From Prosopocoilus inquinatus (Eukaryota > Arthropoda > Insecta > Coleoptera > Lucanidae), in contig CM069873.1 of assembly GCA_036172665.1 (NCBI GenBank), positions 31,302,001 to 31,366,000 on the forward strand: a stretch of DNA of 64,000 nucleotides, written 5' to 3'. A program made the position numbers and the translations under genes. The notes beneath the pieces are model-generated. The model saw only the letters and a list, made by a program, of their open reading frames with translations, was not told where the DNA came from and made no database searches. The first letter of the stretch is position 1. Each line of letters begins with the position of its first letter. Positions 35,934-44,542 of the stretch are shown here, piece after piece.

Positions 35934-36638
35934 TTACGAGCGCTTGTACATCTTCGAAAATGCTTGTCTGTATTTACTGATGCGCACATGATCTCCAATT
36001 TTAAATTTTGCAATTCTTGGATCCACAATTTTAAGGTTGCTGTAGACGGACTGTAAAATACTTTGCGCATTTATTTGATTTATCTTGCTGGGTTTGTAAC
36101 CCGTCGTACTGTGAACAGTGTTATTGTATTCTTCAATTAGCCTTGGTAATAAATTGAACCATCCGAAATTTCCTTGCATGCTAAATTCTTTCCACATTTT
36201 TTGTTTTAGGGTTCTATTAAATCTTTCGACTATCGAACTTTTTAAATTAGAGTATGCGCTATAGTGATTAATTCTATATTTCTTCATTAAATTTTGGAAC
36301 TCTGCATTGTAAAATTCCTTTCCGTTATCTGTTTGTATATTTTTCGGTACAGAATTTCTACCTTCAGATAAAATCGATTGAAAAGCTTTGGTTACTTCTT
36401 TACCTGTCTTATTTTTTAATGGTATTCCCCAAGCATACTTGGAAAATGCGTTGATCACTGTCAGAATGTATTTGTATCCTTTGTTTATCTTGGCATAAGG
36501 TAGCATTTCAATTAAGTCTGCTTGGAAGAGATCTCTGAGTCCTTTTATTATTACTCGACGACGGCGAAAGTTTTTCCTTGCTGGTTTGTGCAACTCATTA
36601 ACAACATCACGTTTCACATTAGAAGATAGATCAGACAT
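35934..36638 (-). CDS. Polinton retroviral-type (rve) integrase, C-terminally short
   Basis: Catalyses insertion of the element ends into host DNA. The 234-aa frame has the DDE core: Asp41 in QADLIEM, Asp104 in IQTDNGKEF and Glu138 in SSIVERFNRTLKQ, with 33 residues between the last two. A C-terminal KFKIGDHVRISKYRQAF begins the SH3-like DNA-binding segment, but the frame stops seven residues later, so the usual C-terminal extension is missing. Just beyond, another minus-strand frame ending at 35875 reads LVSYLGLSSKHDSWIPKR, which looks like the end of a chromodomain and may be a displaced remnant. The first codons overlap the end of the upstream 127-aa gene by 8 bp. Confidence 0.9.
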   Translation of the reverse strand: MSDLSSNVKRDVVNELHKPARKNFRRRRVIIKGLRDLFQADLIEMLPYAKINKGYKYILTVINAFSKYAWGIPLKNKTGKEVTKAFQSILSEGRNSVPKNIQTDNGKEFYNAEFQNLMKKYRINHYSAYSNLKSSIVERFNRTLKQKMWKEFSMQGNFGWFNLLPRLIEEYNNTVHSTTGYKPSKINQINAQSILQSVYSNLKIVDPRIAKFKIGDHVRISKYRQAFSKMYKRS

Positions 36639-37014
36639 TTTCAGTTAGAACTCGTTTTCTTACGATGAATTCAACCAATAATGGAACTGCACAAACTAAA
36701 GATGTGCAAGTAAACGAGATTTGATCTCCCACATTCAACGTTCTTCCAATTAAAGTATCAGTACAATTTATAGCGTTGATGGATACTGTAATGTTGACAA
36801 TAGTAGGTTGATGAATAAGTACTTTTTTAACAACGCAAGTTTCTTGGATCGTATACGTCGTTTGGTGACCTCTATTTGAAAGCAAATACACACTTTCGGC
36901 GTTAAGCTGTTGACTCTGAAAGTCTAATAATGTTTCGTAAAATAATGGTGTAGCAGCAATGTGTTTGAAAACTGTGTGTTTATGAACGTGTCTTCCAAAC
37001 TTATCAATAGTCAT
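36631..37014 (-). CDS. Uncharacterised Polinton protein, 127 aa
   Basis: I do not recognise a domain. The protein starts MTIDKFGRHVHKH, then has FYETLLDF and a C-terminal half rich in beta-branched residues (IVNITVSINAIN, GDQISFTCTSLV), consistent with a beta-rich fold such as a virion or fibre-like component. It is followed with an 8-bp overlap by the integrase, so the two may share a transcript. Position between integrase and the 408-aa gene, and intact frame, argue that it is a real gene. It may match a Polinton family protein of unknown function. Confidence 0.65.
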   Translation of the reverse strand: MTIDKFGRHVHKHTVFKHIAATPLFYETLLDFQSQQLNAESVYLLSNRGHQTTYTIQETCVVKKVLIHQPTIVNITVSINAINCTDTLIGRTLNVGDQISFTCTSLVCAVPLLVEFIVRKRVLTENV

Positions 37015-37082
37015 TGTGAATCAATCAACAACTATGTGAAACTGAAATGTGTGCTCGCTTGCACTCCACTAAATACTACAAT

Positions 37083-38309
37083 TTACAAAATAATTTTAGC
37101 CTCTTTTAATTCTTCAATGATCGCTATGATTTCATTGTTATGTGCGGAGTGACCTGCTGATTTGGATGCGTTCAATAAACGCAATCGTTCTACTAGTTCG
37201 TTAGGATCATCCCAGTATTGATACTGCAAACATTTGTTAGGTACAAGCTTTTTCTCCAAAGCTCCACCTGTTTTCCAGCTTCGCGCCCACCAAACGTTTG
37301 GTGGTTTTCCCTGAATTATTGGTTTTATAATATTCACATATTTAAATCCTCTGCTTGCAGATATTCGTCCTGAGGGATTATAATTAACTTTAAACGCACT
37401 AGTTCTTCTCAATATATCTCTATAGTCTCGCACATCGTGAAACGTAAATTTCTCTGGATTTTTCTTAAAAACCAGCTCGTATAAACCTTTAGTACCCTTG
37501 TACGCCAAGTCTCCAATTACAAGATCGGGACCGTCAAACTTAAGCTCCTGGTTCCCAACAAACAATCTCTCATCTTCTTCTCTTACACCGTATTTTGTAT
37601 CGAATTCATTTTCTACATCAGTTTCAAATCGTGTAACATAATCACGTGCTAACGGATGATACGATTCTAAGGCAGCTTCCACCAGCGGTGATTCTAATCT
37701 AGTCCGAAGTAATGATTTTCGTTCTTCTAGAAGTGTACGAGCATGAGCCAGGGATTCGTCCGCAGGGGGGTTACTGCTTTCGGTGTCATATTCTTCTGCT
37801 TCTTCATAAACAGATTTTGAAGTTGGAGATGTGGACTTTTCATGAGGAACCTCAAGAATTTCTTCATCTTCTAAGATGGAAGGTTGTTTAATTTCACGTC
37901 CAAGTGGCGTTGAAGTACCCACATCATGCTCCTCTGACAATCCAATTCGCGACGAAGGATCGGATTTTAATTTATAACTCGGTCTTCTTCGTATGAAAGA
38001 AGGATCAGATCTCAATTTATAAATCGGTCTTTTTCGTAGGAAAGAACTCTTTGGCTCCTCTTTCAATCTCTTTTCACTGGCTTCGTATGACTGTTGCTCC
38101 TCTTTCATAGGTAATACGCTGCGAACAACATCTAGCTTATTGACAATATCTCGGAGTGGCTCTACAATAGGTGAATAAGTTGTCTGCAGATACTTTTTTG
38201 ATTGCTCCGCATGATGTTTTGCTTGTGCAATATCGGATTTAAGTGTTTTTAATTTAGTGCGCAAACTTTCGCGCGCAGTGGCTAATTCTGCTTTAAGTTT
38301 ATTACTCAT
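37083..38309 (-). CDS. Uncharacterised Polinton protein, 408 aa, coiled-coil N terminus
   Basis: Residues 1-70 are a Lys/Ala/Leu-rich predicted coiled coil. Residues about 85-200 are low-complexity and charged, with an imperfect internal repeat (SFLRKRPIYKLRSDP, SFIRRRPSYKLKSDP). The C-terminal 170 residues form a denser domain containing LVIGDLAYKGTKGLYELVF, SAFKVNYNPSGRISASRGFK and YWDDPNELVERLRLLNASK, ending with a helical NNEIIAIIEELKEAKI tail. I recall this C-terminal block as a domain of unknown function recurring in insect Polinton proteins, but cannot verify it here. The gene starts 90 bp from the ATPase stop. A scaffold or packaging accessory role is possible but unsupported. Confidence 0.8.
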   Translation of the reverse strand: MSNKLKAELATARESLRTKLKTLKSDIAQAKHHAEQSKKYLQTTYSPIVEPLRDIVNKLDVVRSVLPMKEEQQSYEASEKRLKEEPKSSFLRKRPIYKLRSDPSFIRRRPSYKLKSDPSSRIGLSEEHDVGTSTPLGREIKQPSILEDEEILEVPHEKSTSPTSKSVYEEAEEYDTESSNPPADESLAHARTLLEERKSLLRTRLESPLVEAALESYHPLARDYVTRFETDVENEFDTKYGVREEDERLFVGNQELKFDGPDLVIGDLAYKGTKGLYELVFKKNPEKFTFHDVRDYRDILRRTSAFKVNYNPSGRISASRGFKYVNIIKPIIQGKPPNVWWARSWKTGGALEKKLVPNKCLQYQYWDDPNELVERLRLLNASKSAGHSAHNNEIIAIIEELKEAKIIL

Positions 38310-38398
38310 GGTGCATCCGCAACCTTTAACGTCTGTTACAGTACTGAAGAACTGTAGAACTATGTAAAAATGAAAGAACTATGTAAAATGTAGTGGTT

Positions 38399-39088
38399 TT
38401 AAAGATATATGTACGTGTCGAATCCTTTACGATATCTCCCTGCGTTTATGGAACAATCGGTATCAATAACTAAGAAACCAAACGGTTCCTTCCAACAAGC
38501 GTAACAGATATTACGAAACTGGTCCATAGTCATATCTCCGCTGACGTAATCATCGTAAACGCGTTTCAAATTTGTGAAATCCTGACGAAATAGTATTAAG
38601 AAATTACAATTATCACGAATCATTTGTTTGGGTATTGCACTGTAAGTTTGACTTAAATAAAAGCAGTCAACATTTCTATGACGTCCAAAGGAGAAATATT
38701 CTTTAATTAAATTTTGTGTAGTACACTGAACATCATCAAAAATAACGACTGAATATTCTTTTACATTTGTAGGTGACACCATTTTTTCAATATCGGAAAT
38801 TTCAAAGTAACCTATTTCGGGCACTGTTGATAGCAAATGTCGGAGAAATTTATACTTCCCCTGAGATAAGGTCTTACAGCAGATGTATAAATTTTGGAAA
38901 CGTAATCCGTTCGGATGGGTTAATAATGTCACTAAGGAATTACTTTTACCAGCCCCTGAGCTCCCGCTAATGATAACGCGTTTACTTGATCCTCCGAAGA
39001 GAACACTGTGACGTTTAAAGGTTTCATTTGCGATTGCATCGTCGAAATTTTGTACGGGTAACTTTAAAGACTGTTGTTGAAACTTCAT
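38399..39088 (-). CDS. Polinton genome-packaging ATPase (FtsK/HerA, A32-like)
   Basis: Pumps DNA into preformed capsids in related viruses. In the frame opening at 39109, Walker A is GSSGAGKS (residues 49-56), Walker B is VVIFDD (121-126), and YLSQTY (151-156) is the sensor-like motif typical of A32-type ATPases. The first ATG of the frame (39109) precedes an AT-rich leader-like MKNIILN. I prefer the second ATG at 39088, giving about 229 aa, normal for Polinton ATPases. A TATATA-type box lies at about 39209-39217. No damage seen. Confidence 0.92.
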   Translation of the reverse strand: MKFQQQSLKLPVQNFDDAIANETFKRHSVLFGGSSKRVIISGSSGAGKSNSLVTLLTHPNGLRFQNLYICCKTLSQGKYKFLRHLLSTVPEIGYFEISDIEKMVSPTNVKEYSVVIFDDVQCTTQNLIKEYFSFGRHRNVDCFYLSQTYSAIPKQMIRDNCNFLILFRQDFTNLKRVYDDYVSGDMTMDQFRNICYACWKEPFGFLVIDTDCSINAGRYRKGFDTYIYL

Positions 39089-39208
39089 ATTTAAAATAAT
39101 ATTTTTCAAAAATATTCAAAATATTTTTGCTCCTTACAACACGTTATTAATTTCCTCTTTACCAAACACGATACTCTATTACTGTGTTGTAGTTATCAAT
39201 ATCAACTG

Positions 39209-39217
39209 CTATATAAA
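39209..39217 (-). promoter_or_regulatory. TATA-like box upstream of the ATPase gene
   Basis: TTTATATAGC on the minus strand, about 125 bp upstream of the preferred ATG. Confidence 0.4.
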
Positions 39218-39314
39218 CACTGTTACTAAAACTCATAAATTATTTATTTAAATAAATATATAATAAATTAATATTCCTAACTATGACTTCTCCAGCCACT
39301 CTGATTAATGCTCC

Positions 39315-39796
39315 TCACTGTAAAAAATAAGATGTTATTAAAATGTTGAAATTTTGTAATGAACGAGAACGAACCCAAGATTCATCCATCGTGGATTCGG
39401 CTTCCACCTCTGCCCTGTTCTCCTCCACCTCCACCTTTAGTGGTAAAGGTCTTGGTAGAGGAGGCACCAACACTGGCGGCGCAAACACCCTCCTTTTTAG
39501 GAGGATGCGTTGAGGCGCCGCCACTTGCTGCACCGGCGGCCGTCGTTCAGGTGTGGCCGCCGCTAGCGGAGTTGGAGTGTAGCTGGGTGAAGGTGACCGT
39601 TCGACGAGACGTGGATGAACCATGCGATAATTCACTACCGCCGTTTCTGCATTAATCAGAGTTCCGTCCGTTAACTAAAAAAGTAAATAATCAAAAATGT
39701 AAACCGTAAAATACAAATTAGATTACTCACTTTCAGTTCCACTTGCCTCATAAAGATAGATTTCACAAGAGGTGTGGTATTTGGTGAAGAACTCAT
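39315..39796 (-). CDS. Small Pro-rich spliced Polinton protein (141 aa, two exons)
   Basis: No recognised domain. Exon 1 (39796-39731, 22 codons starting MSSSPNTTPLVK) ends at GTGAGT. A 56-nt intron (39675-39730) ends TTTTTTAG, and exon 2 (39674-39315) continues in phase 0 through LTDGTLINAE into a Pro/Arg/Val-rich tail (PSPSYTPTPL, PPVLVPPLPRPLP). Without splicing the downstream frame has no ATG before NYRM, which supports the intron. A further acceptor (TTTTACAG) directly abuts the ATG, matched by a GTATGT donor at 39866, suggesting an upstream exon. A structural or DNA-binding role is possible from basic/Pro composition, but unproven. Confidence 0.65.
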
Positions 39797-39938
39797 CTGT
39801 AAAACGAATAACAATTATTAAAAATTGTACAAAGAAAAATATTTTTTTATATCCTCGAAAACATACCTAATACCTCGACAACATTTCCAACTTCATGTGA
39901 GGAACATACCATTGAACAACAATATAATTCACAGACAT
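39797..39938 (-). other. Possible upstream exon with 23-codon uORF and 70-nt intron
   Basis: A minus-strand ATG at 39938 opens 23 sense codons (begins MSVNYIVVQW) whose stop TAG lies exactly at the end of a putative exon (39867), immediately before the donor GTATGT. The intron would be 39797-39866. The upstream frame would be in phase with the main gene if the TAG were sense. It could be a leader exon with a uORF or a nonsense-mutated coding exon. Confidence 0.35.
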
Positions 39939-39991
39939 ATCTACTTAAGAGAAAAAGTTAAATCTTAAGACACTAAATCAAACTTAATCTT

Positions 39992-41686
39992 TTAAATAGA
40001 TATGTCTGCGACAAGATTATGAAACAAATCTTGGATCAGGCTCAGACGGTTGTGAATGAGGGAAATTTTGTCATATTGTTCGTTTAAAGCCTGGTCAGTC
40101 GGAGACCTTAAGCGAACTGTACGTAAAATTTCACGACAAGATTGCAACTCATCCGTGACTTTTCTAAGATTTTTCTCACCCTCTAAACAACAGTTCCTGA
40201 CTTCAGGCATAATTCCGTCATAATAATTTTGGACTGCTGTTGAGATAACTCCCACTAAATTGGGAGAGGGTGAAGGAAGGGGTATAACATGTTGTGACGA
40301 GGAAAGGGATCGAATAGGTGTAGAGGTTCGGACACTAGGAGAGGAAATTTCAAGCCGAGAAGGTGAAATCTGAAGTCGAGAAGGTGGAATTTGAGAGGGT
40401 GGGATAAGTAGTTTCGGTTGTGATTGTGAAGATGACAAATTCTGAATATTGGATATAATATTAGCAGATTCACTAACATTAGTCCTCGGTAGATTAATAG
40501 TCCTCGGTCGACGAACAGAAGGAGAATTATTAATCATTACTGGATTAATATTAATTGATGAGTTCGTGTTATTATTATTCCCAATTGGTGATAATTGAGA
40601 TATCTCCATTGAACGGTCTGATATATCAATTATTTCAGAAACTGAGTCACTAGGATTTAGCGGGATATTATCTGCAACAACACGGGGTTGCGATTGACTC
40701 AGTTGACCTTGCAACTCCGCACTATGCATCAAGTCATCATTTGAACGCAAAGAAGAAAGAAAAACTCTTTCATTAGCAATTCTTTCCAATCTACGTTCCA
40801 TTGTGCGTTCCCTTCTGCGTTGCAAATATTCTGCTTTAGGCAACCACACTCTTTCATACTTGTCGCTAACGGTCCTTAGACGAGAATATTGGTTGCCACG
40901 TAGGGTGCGTAAATATTGTGTGGGTTCACGAGTATTAGAAACGGATTTAGAAACAGATTTATAAATGGAACTCGGAGTTTTTGATTTAGAAATAATAGAT
41001 CTAGAAATGGCACTCGGAGTTGTAAAGACGGATGTAATAGGAACAGTTTCCGATGAAGCAATAGGAACGGATGTAACAGCAACCAAAGTAGTAGAGGCTG
41101 ATGTGGATGTTACAATAGGAGTAACTATTGACTGTTGAGAAATGAGGGGTTGAGTAGGTTTGGTTTGCGTAAGGAAAGAAGAAATAAGAGGTTGAGTGGG
41201 TTGTTTAAGAATGGGAACTGATTTATTTGATGGGGAAACTGGTTTATTTGGTGGTTTCGAAGTTTGATTTGGTGGTTTCATTAAAGAAGAAGTAGCGATT
41301 AATTGTTGTGGAATAATAAAAGGAGGTTGGGTAGATTGCTGATTAAGAATAAAAGGGCTAGGAACCAGCAATTGGCTAACAATTGGTTGACTGGAATGAA
41401 TGTCTCGAGAATCCACACGATCTATTACGTCACCAACTGCGTTCAGTGTAGAATCATTGATAATTCCTTCTTGCAACAGGAAAGAGGAATTATCAATTTC
41501 ATTCCACCATGAAGGCGGCACATTTGCTTGAGTGGTAAATGCACTCTGAGAAACATTTACTTGAGCAGTACTTGCCACTCCTGTCTGTGTTTCTCTAAAT
41601 GCAGATTTCACGCTAGTAGTTACTGTTGAAGAAGGATTTCCTTGTAAATATTGCTGTAAAATTGGGCGTTCATTTCCAAAGGACAT
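39992..41686 (-). CDS. Uncharacterised Ser/Thr/Pro-rich Polinton protein (564 aa)
   Basis: The frame opens at 41695, but an acceptor-like TGCTAG lies between its first ATG and a second at 41686, so translation probably starts at MSFGNERPILQQ. Residues about 120-270 are low-complexity Ser/Thr/Pro/Val with Gln-Pro repeats (TQPLISSFLTQTKPTQPL). An Arg-rich segment (YLQRRRERTMERRLERI) sits in the middle, and the C-terminal 90 residues are helical and Leu-rich, likely a coiled coil. No known family recognised; a spike, tegument-like or scaffold protein is conceivable. It has its own TATA box and 168-nt leader intron. The first 98 residues and promoter are duplicated at 42079-42680. Confidence 0.75.
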   Translation of the reverse strand: MSFGNERPILQQYLQGNPSSTVTTSVKSAFRETQTGVASTAQVNVSQSAFTTQANVPPSWWNEIDNSSFLLQEGIINDSTLNAVGDVIDRVDSRDIHSSQPIVSQLLVPSPFILNQQSTQPPFIIPQQLIATSSLMKPPNQTSKPPNKPVSPSNKSVPILKQPTQPLISSFLTQTKPTQPLISQQSIVTPIVTSTSASTTLVAVTSVPIASSETVPITSVFTTPSAISRSIISKSKTPSSIYKSVSKSVSNTREPTQYLRTLRGNQYSRLRTVSDKYERVWLPKAEYLQRRRERTMERRLERIANERVFLSSLRSNDDLMHSAELQGQLSQSQPRVVADNIPLNPSDSVSEIIDISDRSMEISQLSPIGNNNNTNSSININPVMINNSPSVRRPRTINLPRTNVSESANIISNIQNLSSSQSQPKLLIPPSQIPPSRLQISPSRLEISSPSVRTSTPIRSLSSSQHVIPLPSPSPNLVGVISTAVQNYYDGIMPEVRNCCLEGEKNLRKVTDELQSCREILRTVRLRSPTDQALNEQYDKISLIHNRLSLIQDLFHNLVADISI

Positions 41687-41688
41687 TA

Positions 41689-41856
41689 CTAGCATGCAAA
41701 AATACGGAGTATATTAAAACATTAAAACGTAAATCTTACTTAATAATACTTACAGTTAAATTGTTAAAAACAATGAAATATACAAAAGATATATCTGGAA
41801 AAAATAGAGTATCATACTATAGATCTATTAATGAATTAAGAAGTAAAAGCACTTAC
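41689..41856 (-). other. Putative leader intron of the 564-aa gene (168 nt)
   Basis: Donor CTG|GTAAGT (consensus-perfect) at 41856 and acceptor TGCTAG ending at 41689, two bases before the ATG at 41686. The same pair occurs in the duplicated copy at 42368-42535. Confidence 0.6.
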
Positions 41857-41908
41857 CAGTAGATTCACAGTACAAATAACTTGTGAGTTTATTCGAACTA
41901 AATGCCTC

Positions 41909-41917
41909 CTTTTATAC
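41909..41917 (-). promoter_or_regulatory. TATA box of the 564-aa gene
   Basis: TATAAAAGG on the minus strand, about 50-60 bp upstream of the GTAAGT donor of the leader exon. An identical copy lies at about 42588-42596 in the duplication. Confidence 0.6.
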
Positions 41918-41972
41918 TCGAAAAGTTGAAGGTAAACCTTCTAAAACTGCACGTAAGAAATTATGTAATATG

Positions 41973-42365
41973 TTATTCAAAATTAACATTATAAAAGGTC
42001 ATGCAGATACTTTTTTGATTGCTCCGCATGATGTTTTGCTTGTGCAATATCGGATTTAAGTCTTTATTTATGAGATTTATGTCTCGAGAATCCACACGAT
42101 CTATTACGTCACCAACTGCGTTCAGTGTAGAATCATTGATAATTCCTTCTTGCAACAGGAAAGAGGAATTATCAATTTCATTCCACCATGAAGGCGGCAC
42201 ATTTGCTTGAGTGGTAAATGCACTCTGAGAAACATTTACTTGAGCAGTACTTGCCACTCCTGTCTGTGTTTCTCTAAATGCAGATTTCACGCTAGTAGTT
42301 ACTGTTGAAGAAGGATTTCCTTGTAAATATTGCTGTAAAATTGGGCGTTCATTTCCAAAGGACAT
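41973..42365 (-). pseudogene. Truncated duplicate of the 564-aa gene
   Basis: The first 98 residues from MSFGNERP match the full gene exactly, to VDSRDI. The frame then enters unrelated sequence (NLINKDLNPILHKQ...) and stops at 41973, for about 130 residues in total. The tail comes from 17 bp of filler plus a 60-bp piece copied from the 408-aa gene, then part of copy 1's upstream region. It retains its own TATA box and leader intron, so it could still be transcribed. Confidence 0.8.
42002..42061. repeat. 60-bp insert copied from 38185-38244
   Basis: From TGCAGATACTTTTTTGATTG to CGGATTTAAGT the sequence equals 38185-38244, inside the 5' part of the 408-aa gene, in the same orientation. It sits exactly at the junction between the two 602-bp copies, followed by 17 bp of other sequence. 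Confidence 0.9.
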
Positions 42366-42680
42366 TACTAGCATGCAAAAATACGGAGTATATTAAAACA
42401 TTAAAACGTAAATCTTACTTAATAATACTTACAGTTAAATTGTTAAAAACAATGAAATATACAAAAGATATATCTGGAAAAAATAGAGTATCATACTATA
42501 GATCTATTAATGAATTAAGAAGTAAAAGCACTTACCAGTAGATTCACAGTACAAATAACTTGTGAGTTTATTCGAACTAAATGCCTCCTTTTATACTCGA
42601 AAAGTTGAAGGTAAACCTTCTAAAACTGCACGTAAGAAATTATGTAATATGTTATTCAAAATTAACATTATAAAAGGTCA
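42079..42680. repeat. 602-bp duplication, copy 2
   Basis: See 41400-42001. The copy ends at ATAAAAGGTCA (42680); beyond this the sequence is unique. Confidence 0.9.
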
Positions 42681-44165
42681 CATAACAAACACGCGTAACC
42701 GGAACATCGAAAAGTGAAAGAACACCTTGCTCAGAAATGATGCAATACGTATTTTGTATTACAACATCCTGAACATAATGTTATTCAAAACTAAAGTTGT
42801 ATAAGGTCAAACCGAACGCGGGGGGGGGGGGGGAAGAAAGCCCTCTCCCCACTCCCATCCCTACTCTTCCCTGTCCATTTTCTGGGCGTCACGAAGGCGT
42901 AACCACGGCCCACTGGAACTAACCTTTCCTCTTTTCTTCTTTCCTTTCTTTCCTCCTTTTTTCCTTCCTTTCTCTTCTTTTTTTCTTTCCTTTCTGTCCT
43001 TTTTTTCTTTCCTTCTCTTTTTTTATTCTTACTTGCAGTTATTTTGAAAAAATTTCAATAATTAATTATTCTCTCTAACGACTTTAGAATTTGAATAACA
43101 TTTACGAAGTTTAATAATAATCTTATTATAACCAAGTTGAATAGTAATTCTAATCTTATTATTACTAAGTTTATAATCTTTATTCAAATGAATGTAAGGA
43201 AAAAGTGTATCTGTCGAATAATAATCTTTATTCGCAAAAATTTTCCTAAATCAAACTTGCAAGTGTCACACAGTTTAACGATACACATTACACACACGAG
43301 CACTCATCTTCTAGAAACCACGATTTCATCGAACAGTCAGCCCCTAATCTTTATTTGTAAGAATCGTGTAAATTTAAATTACATTCTTAAAAATATTCTC
43401 TTACTTATATTCTCTTAGTAAACACGCACTAAACTTTGTGAAAGACCGATTAAGACTGGTGTGTGATAATAATATATTAGTTAAACGATTTCTATGCAAA
43501 TTGAATTTGAATTTTAAATCGACGGTGAATGCTCGTAAATATGTTAATTTACTATTATGCAATTCTTGCTAATGGCTCGCTTTAAAACGTTCTTGTTTTT
43601 ATTTATTTAAAACGGTATTTATATTCATTCACAACTCGGAATACATATGTAAATTTTATAGTGTTTGTATATTTAATCGACGTTCGCCTTCAAACATGTT
43701 TATTTTTTCTATGCCACTTAATTTATTATACGACGGTGTGTGAATCTAAATCCTTAAATTTTAAATTGATCGATTAAAATTAATAACGTCTCCTTTCTGA
43801 TTTAGTTTATTATAATTTTTATACAGATCACTTCTCGCTATGAAATTTTTAACGTTGCACAGTGAAAACCATTTTTGTGACTTTTACATCGTAGAAAATT
43901 CGTAAATTTGACAACGTTTGAAATTTCAATCGAATAAAGCGATACTTTCAAAGACAATAAAAATCTGTCAAGCTAAATTGCTCATCAAGAGTTAATCTAA
44001 ATAATTTAATAACGCAATGTATTTCTAAATTCTTTCTTAAATCCTTAAATTGATTTATTAAAATTAATAACGAATAAAATAACAACTCCTTTCTGATTAT
44101 AGTTTATTGTATAATAATATATTATTAATAACAATATTTAATAATTAATATTTTAATAATAATAT
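42681..44165. other. Polinton non-coding stretch with G14 tract and pyrimidine tract
   Basis: About 1.5 kb with no gene recognised. It contains a run of 14 G (42820-42833), a CTTTCCTTT-type pyrimidine tract (about 42925-43030), and an imperfect pair of AT-rich repeats (about 43745-43815 and 44035-44110, sharing AATCCTTAAATT, TTAAAATTAATAACG and CTCCTTTCTGATT). The 93-codon frame 43137-43418 is AT-driven. Possibly an origin-like or regulatory spacer, but nothing specific shows it. Confidence 0.5.
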
Positions 44166-44501
44166 TTAAGAATAAGTACACAAATAGCAATTCTTCTTCC
44201 GTGGAGGTGGACCATCTATTTCATCCAAAGAAAATTCGGTTTGATTCCAATGTTGGTGACAGAGTCTCTGACTTTGTAGATATTTACAGCGTTGATAATG
44301 AATTGGCAACTTAAGCCAGATGTATTCTAGATCTACGGCTGTGACTCTGGTACATAGATACGATTTTGGAAAGTACTTCAAATCCTTATCTGGTATACTA
44401 CTGAACGAACAATCTTTTTCGTACCGGTCAATAACTTCGCCAACCTTCTCTACAACATGCTTTATAATGTTCTTGCAAAATAGACGGGAGAAGAAATCCA
44501 T
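44166..44501 (-). CDS. Uncharacterised Polinton protein, 111 aa, Cys/His-rich end
   Basis: Starts MDFFSRLFCKNIIK. The C-terminal half has RCKYLQSQRLCHQHW and, after the acidic/Pro stretch FSLDEIDGPPPRKKN, a final CYLC, a spacing that could bind zinc. It lies 41 bp downstream of the 190-aa frame but in a different phase, and the linking bases hold stops, so I treat it as a separate gene. No family recognised. Confidence 0.55.
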   Translation of the reverse strand: MDFFSRLFCKNIIKHVVEKVGEVIDRYEKDCSFSSIPDKDLKYFPKSYLCTRVTAVDLEYIWLKLPIHYQRCKYLQSQRLCHQHWNQTEFSLDEIDGPPPRKKNCYLCTYS

Positions 44502-44542
44502 TGCGAAGCTGAACTTTTCTTATACTAAGAACCAAAGTTTCC

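Larger units (their letters stand above)
41400..42001. repeat. 602-bp duplication, copy 1 (promoter plus first coding part)
   Basis: Identical by eye to 42079-42680 (offset 679). It contains the TATA box, leader intron and the first 98 residues of the 564-aa gene. Confidence 0.9.

Noticed and set aside
39359..39655. 98-codon plus frame opposite the Pro-rich gene
   Set aside because: Antisense of the Pro-rich exon; the minus frame is supported by splice sites and in-phase continuation.
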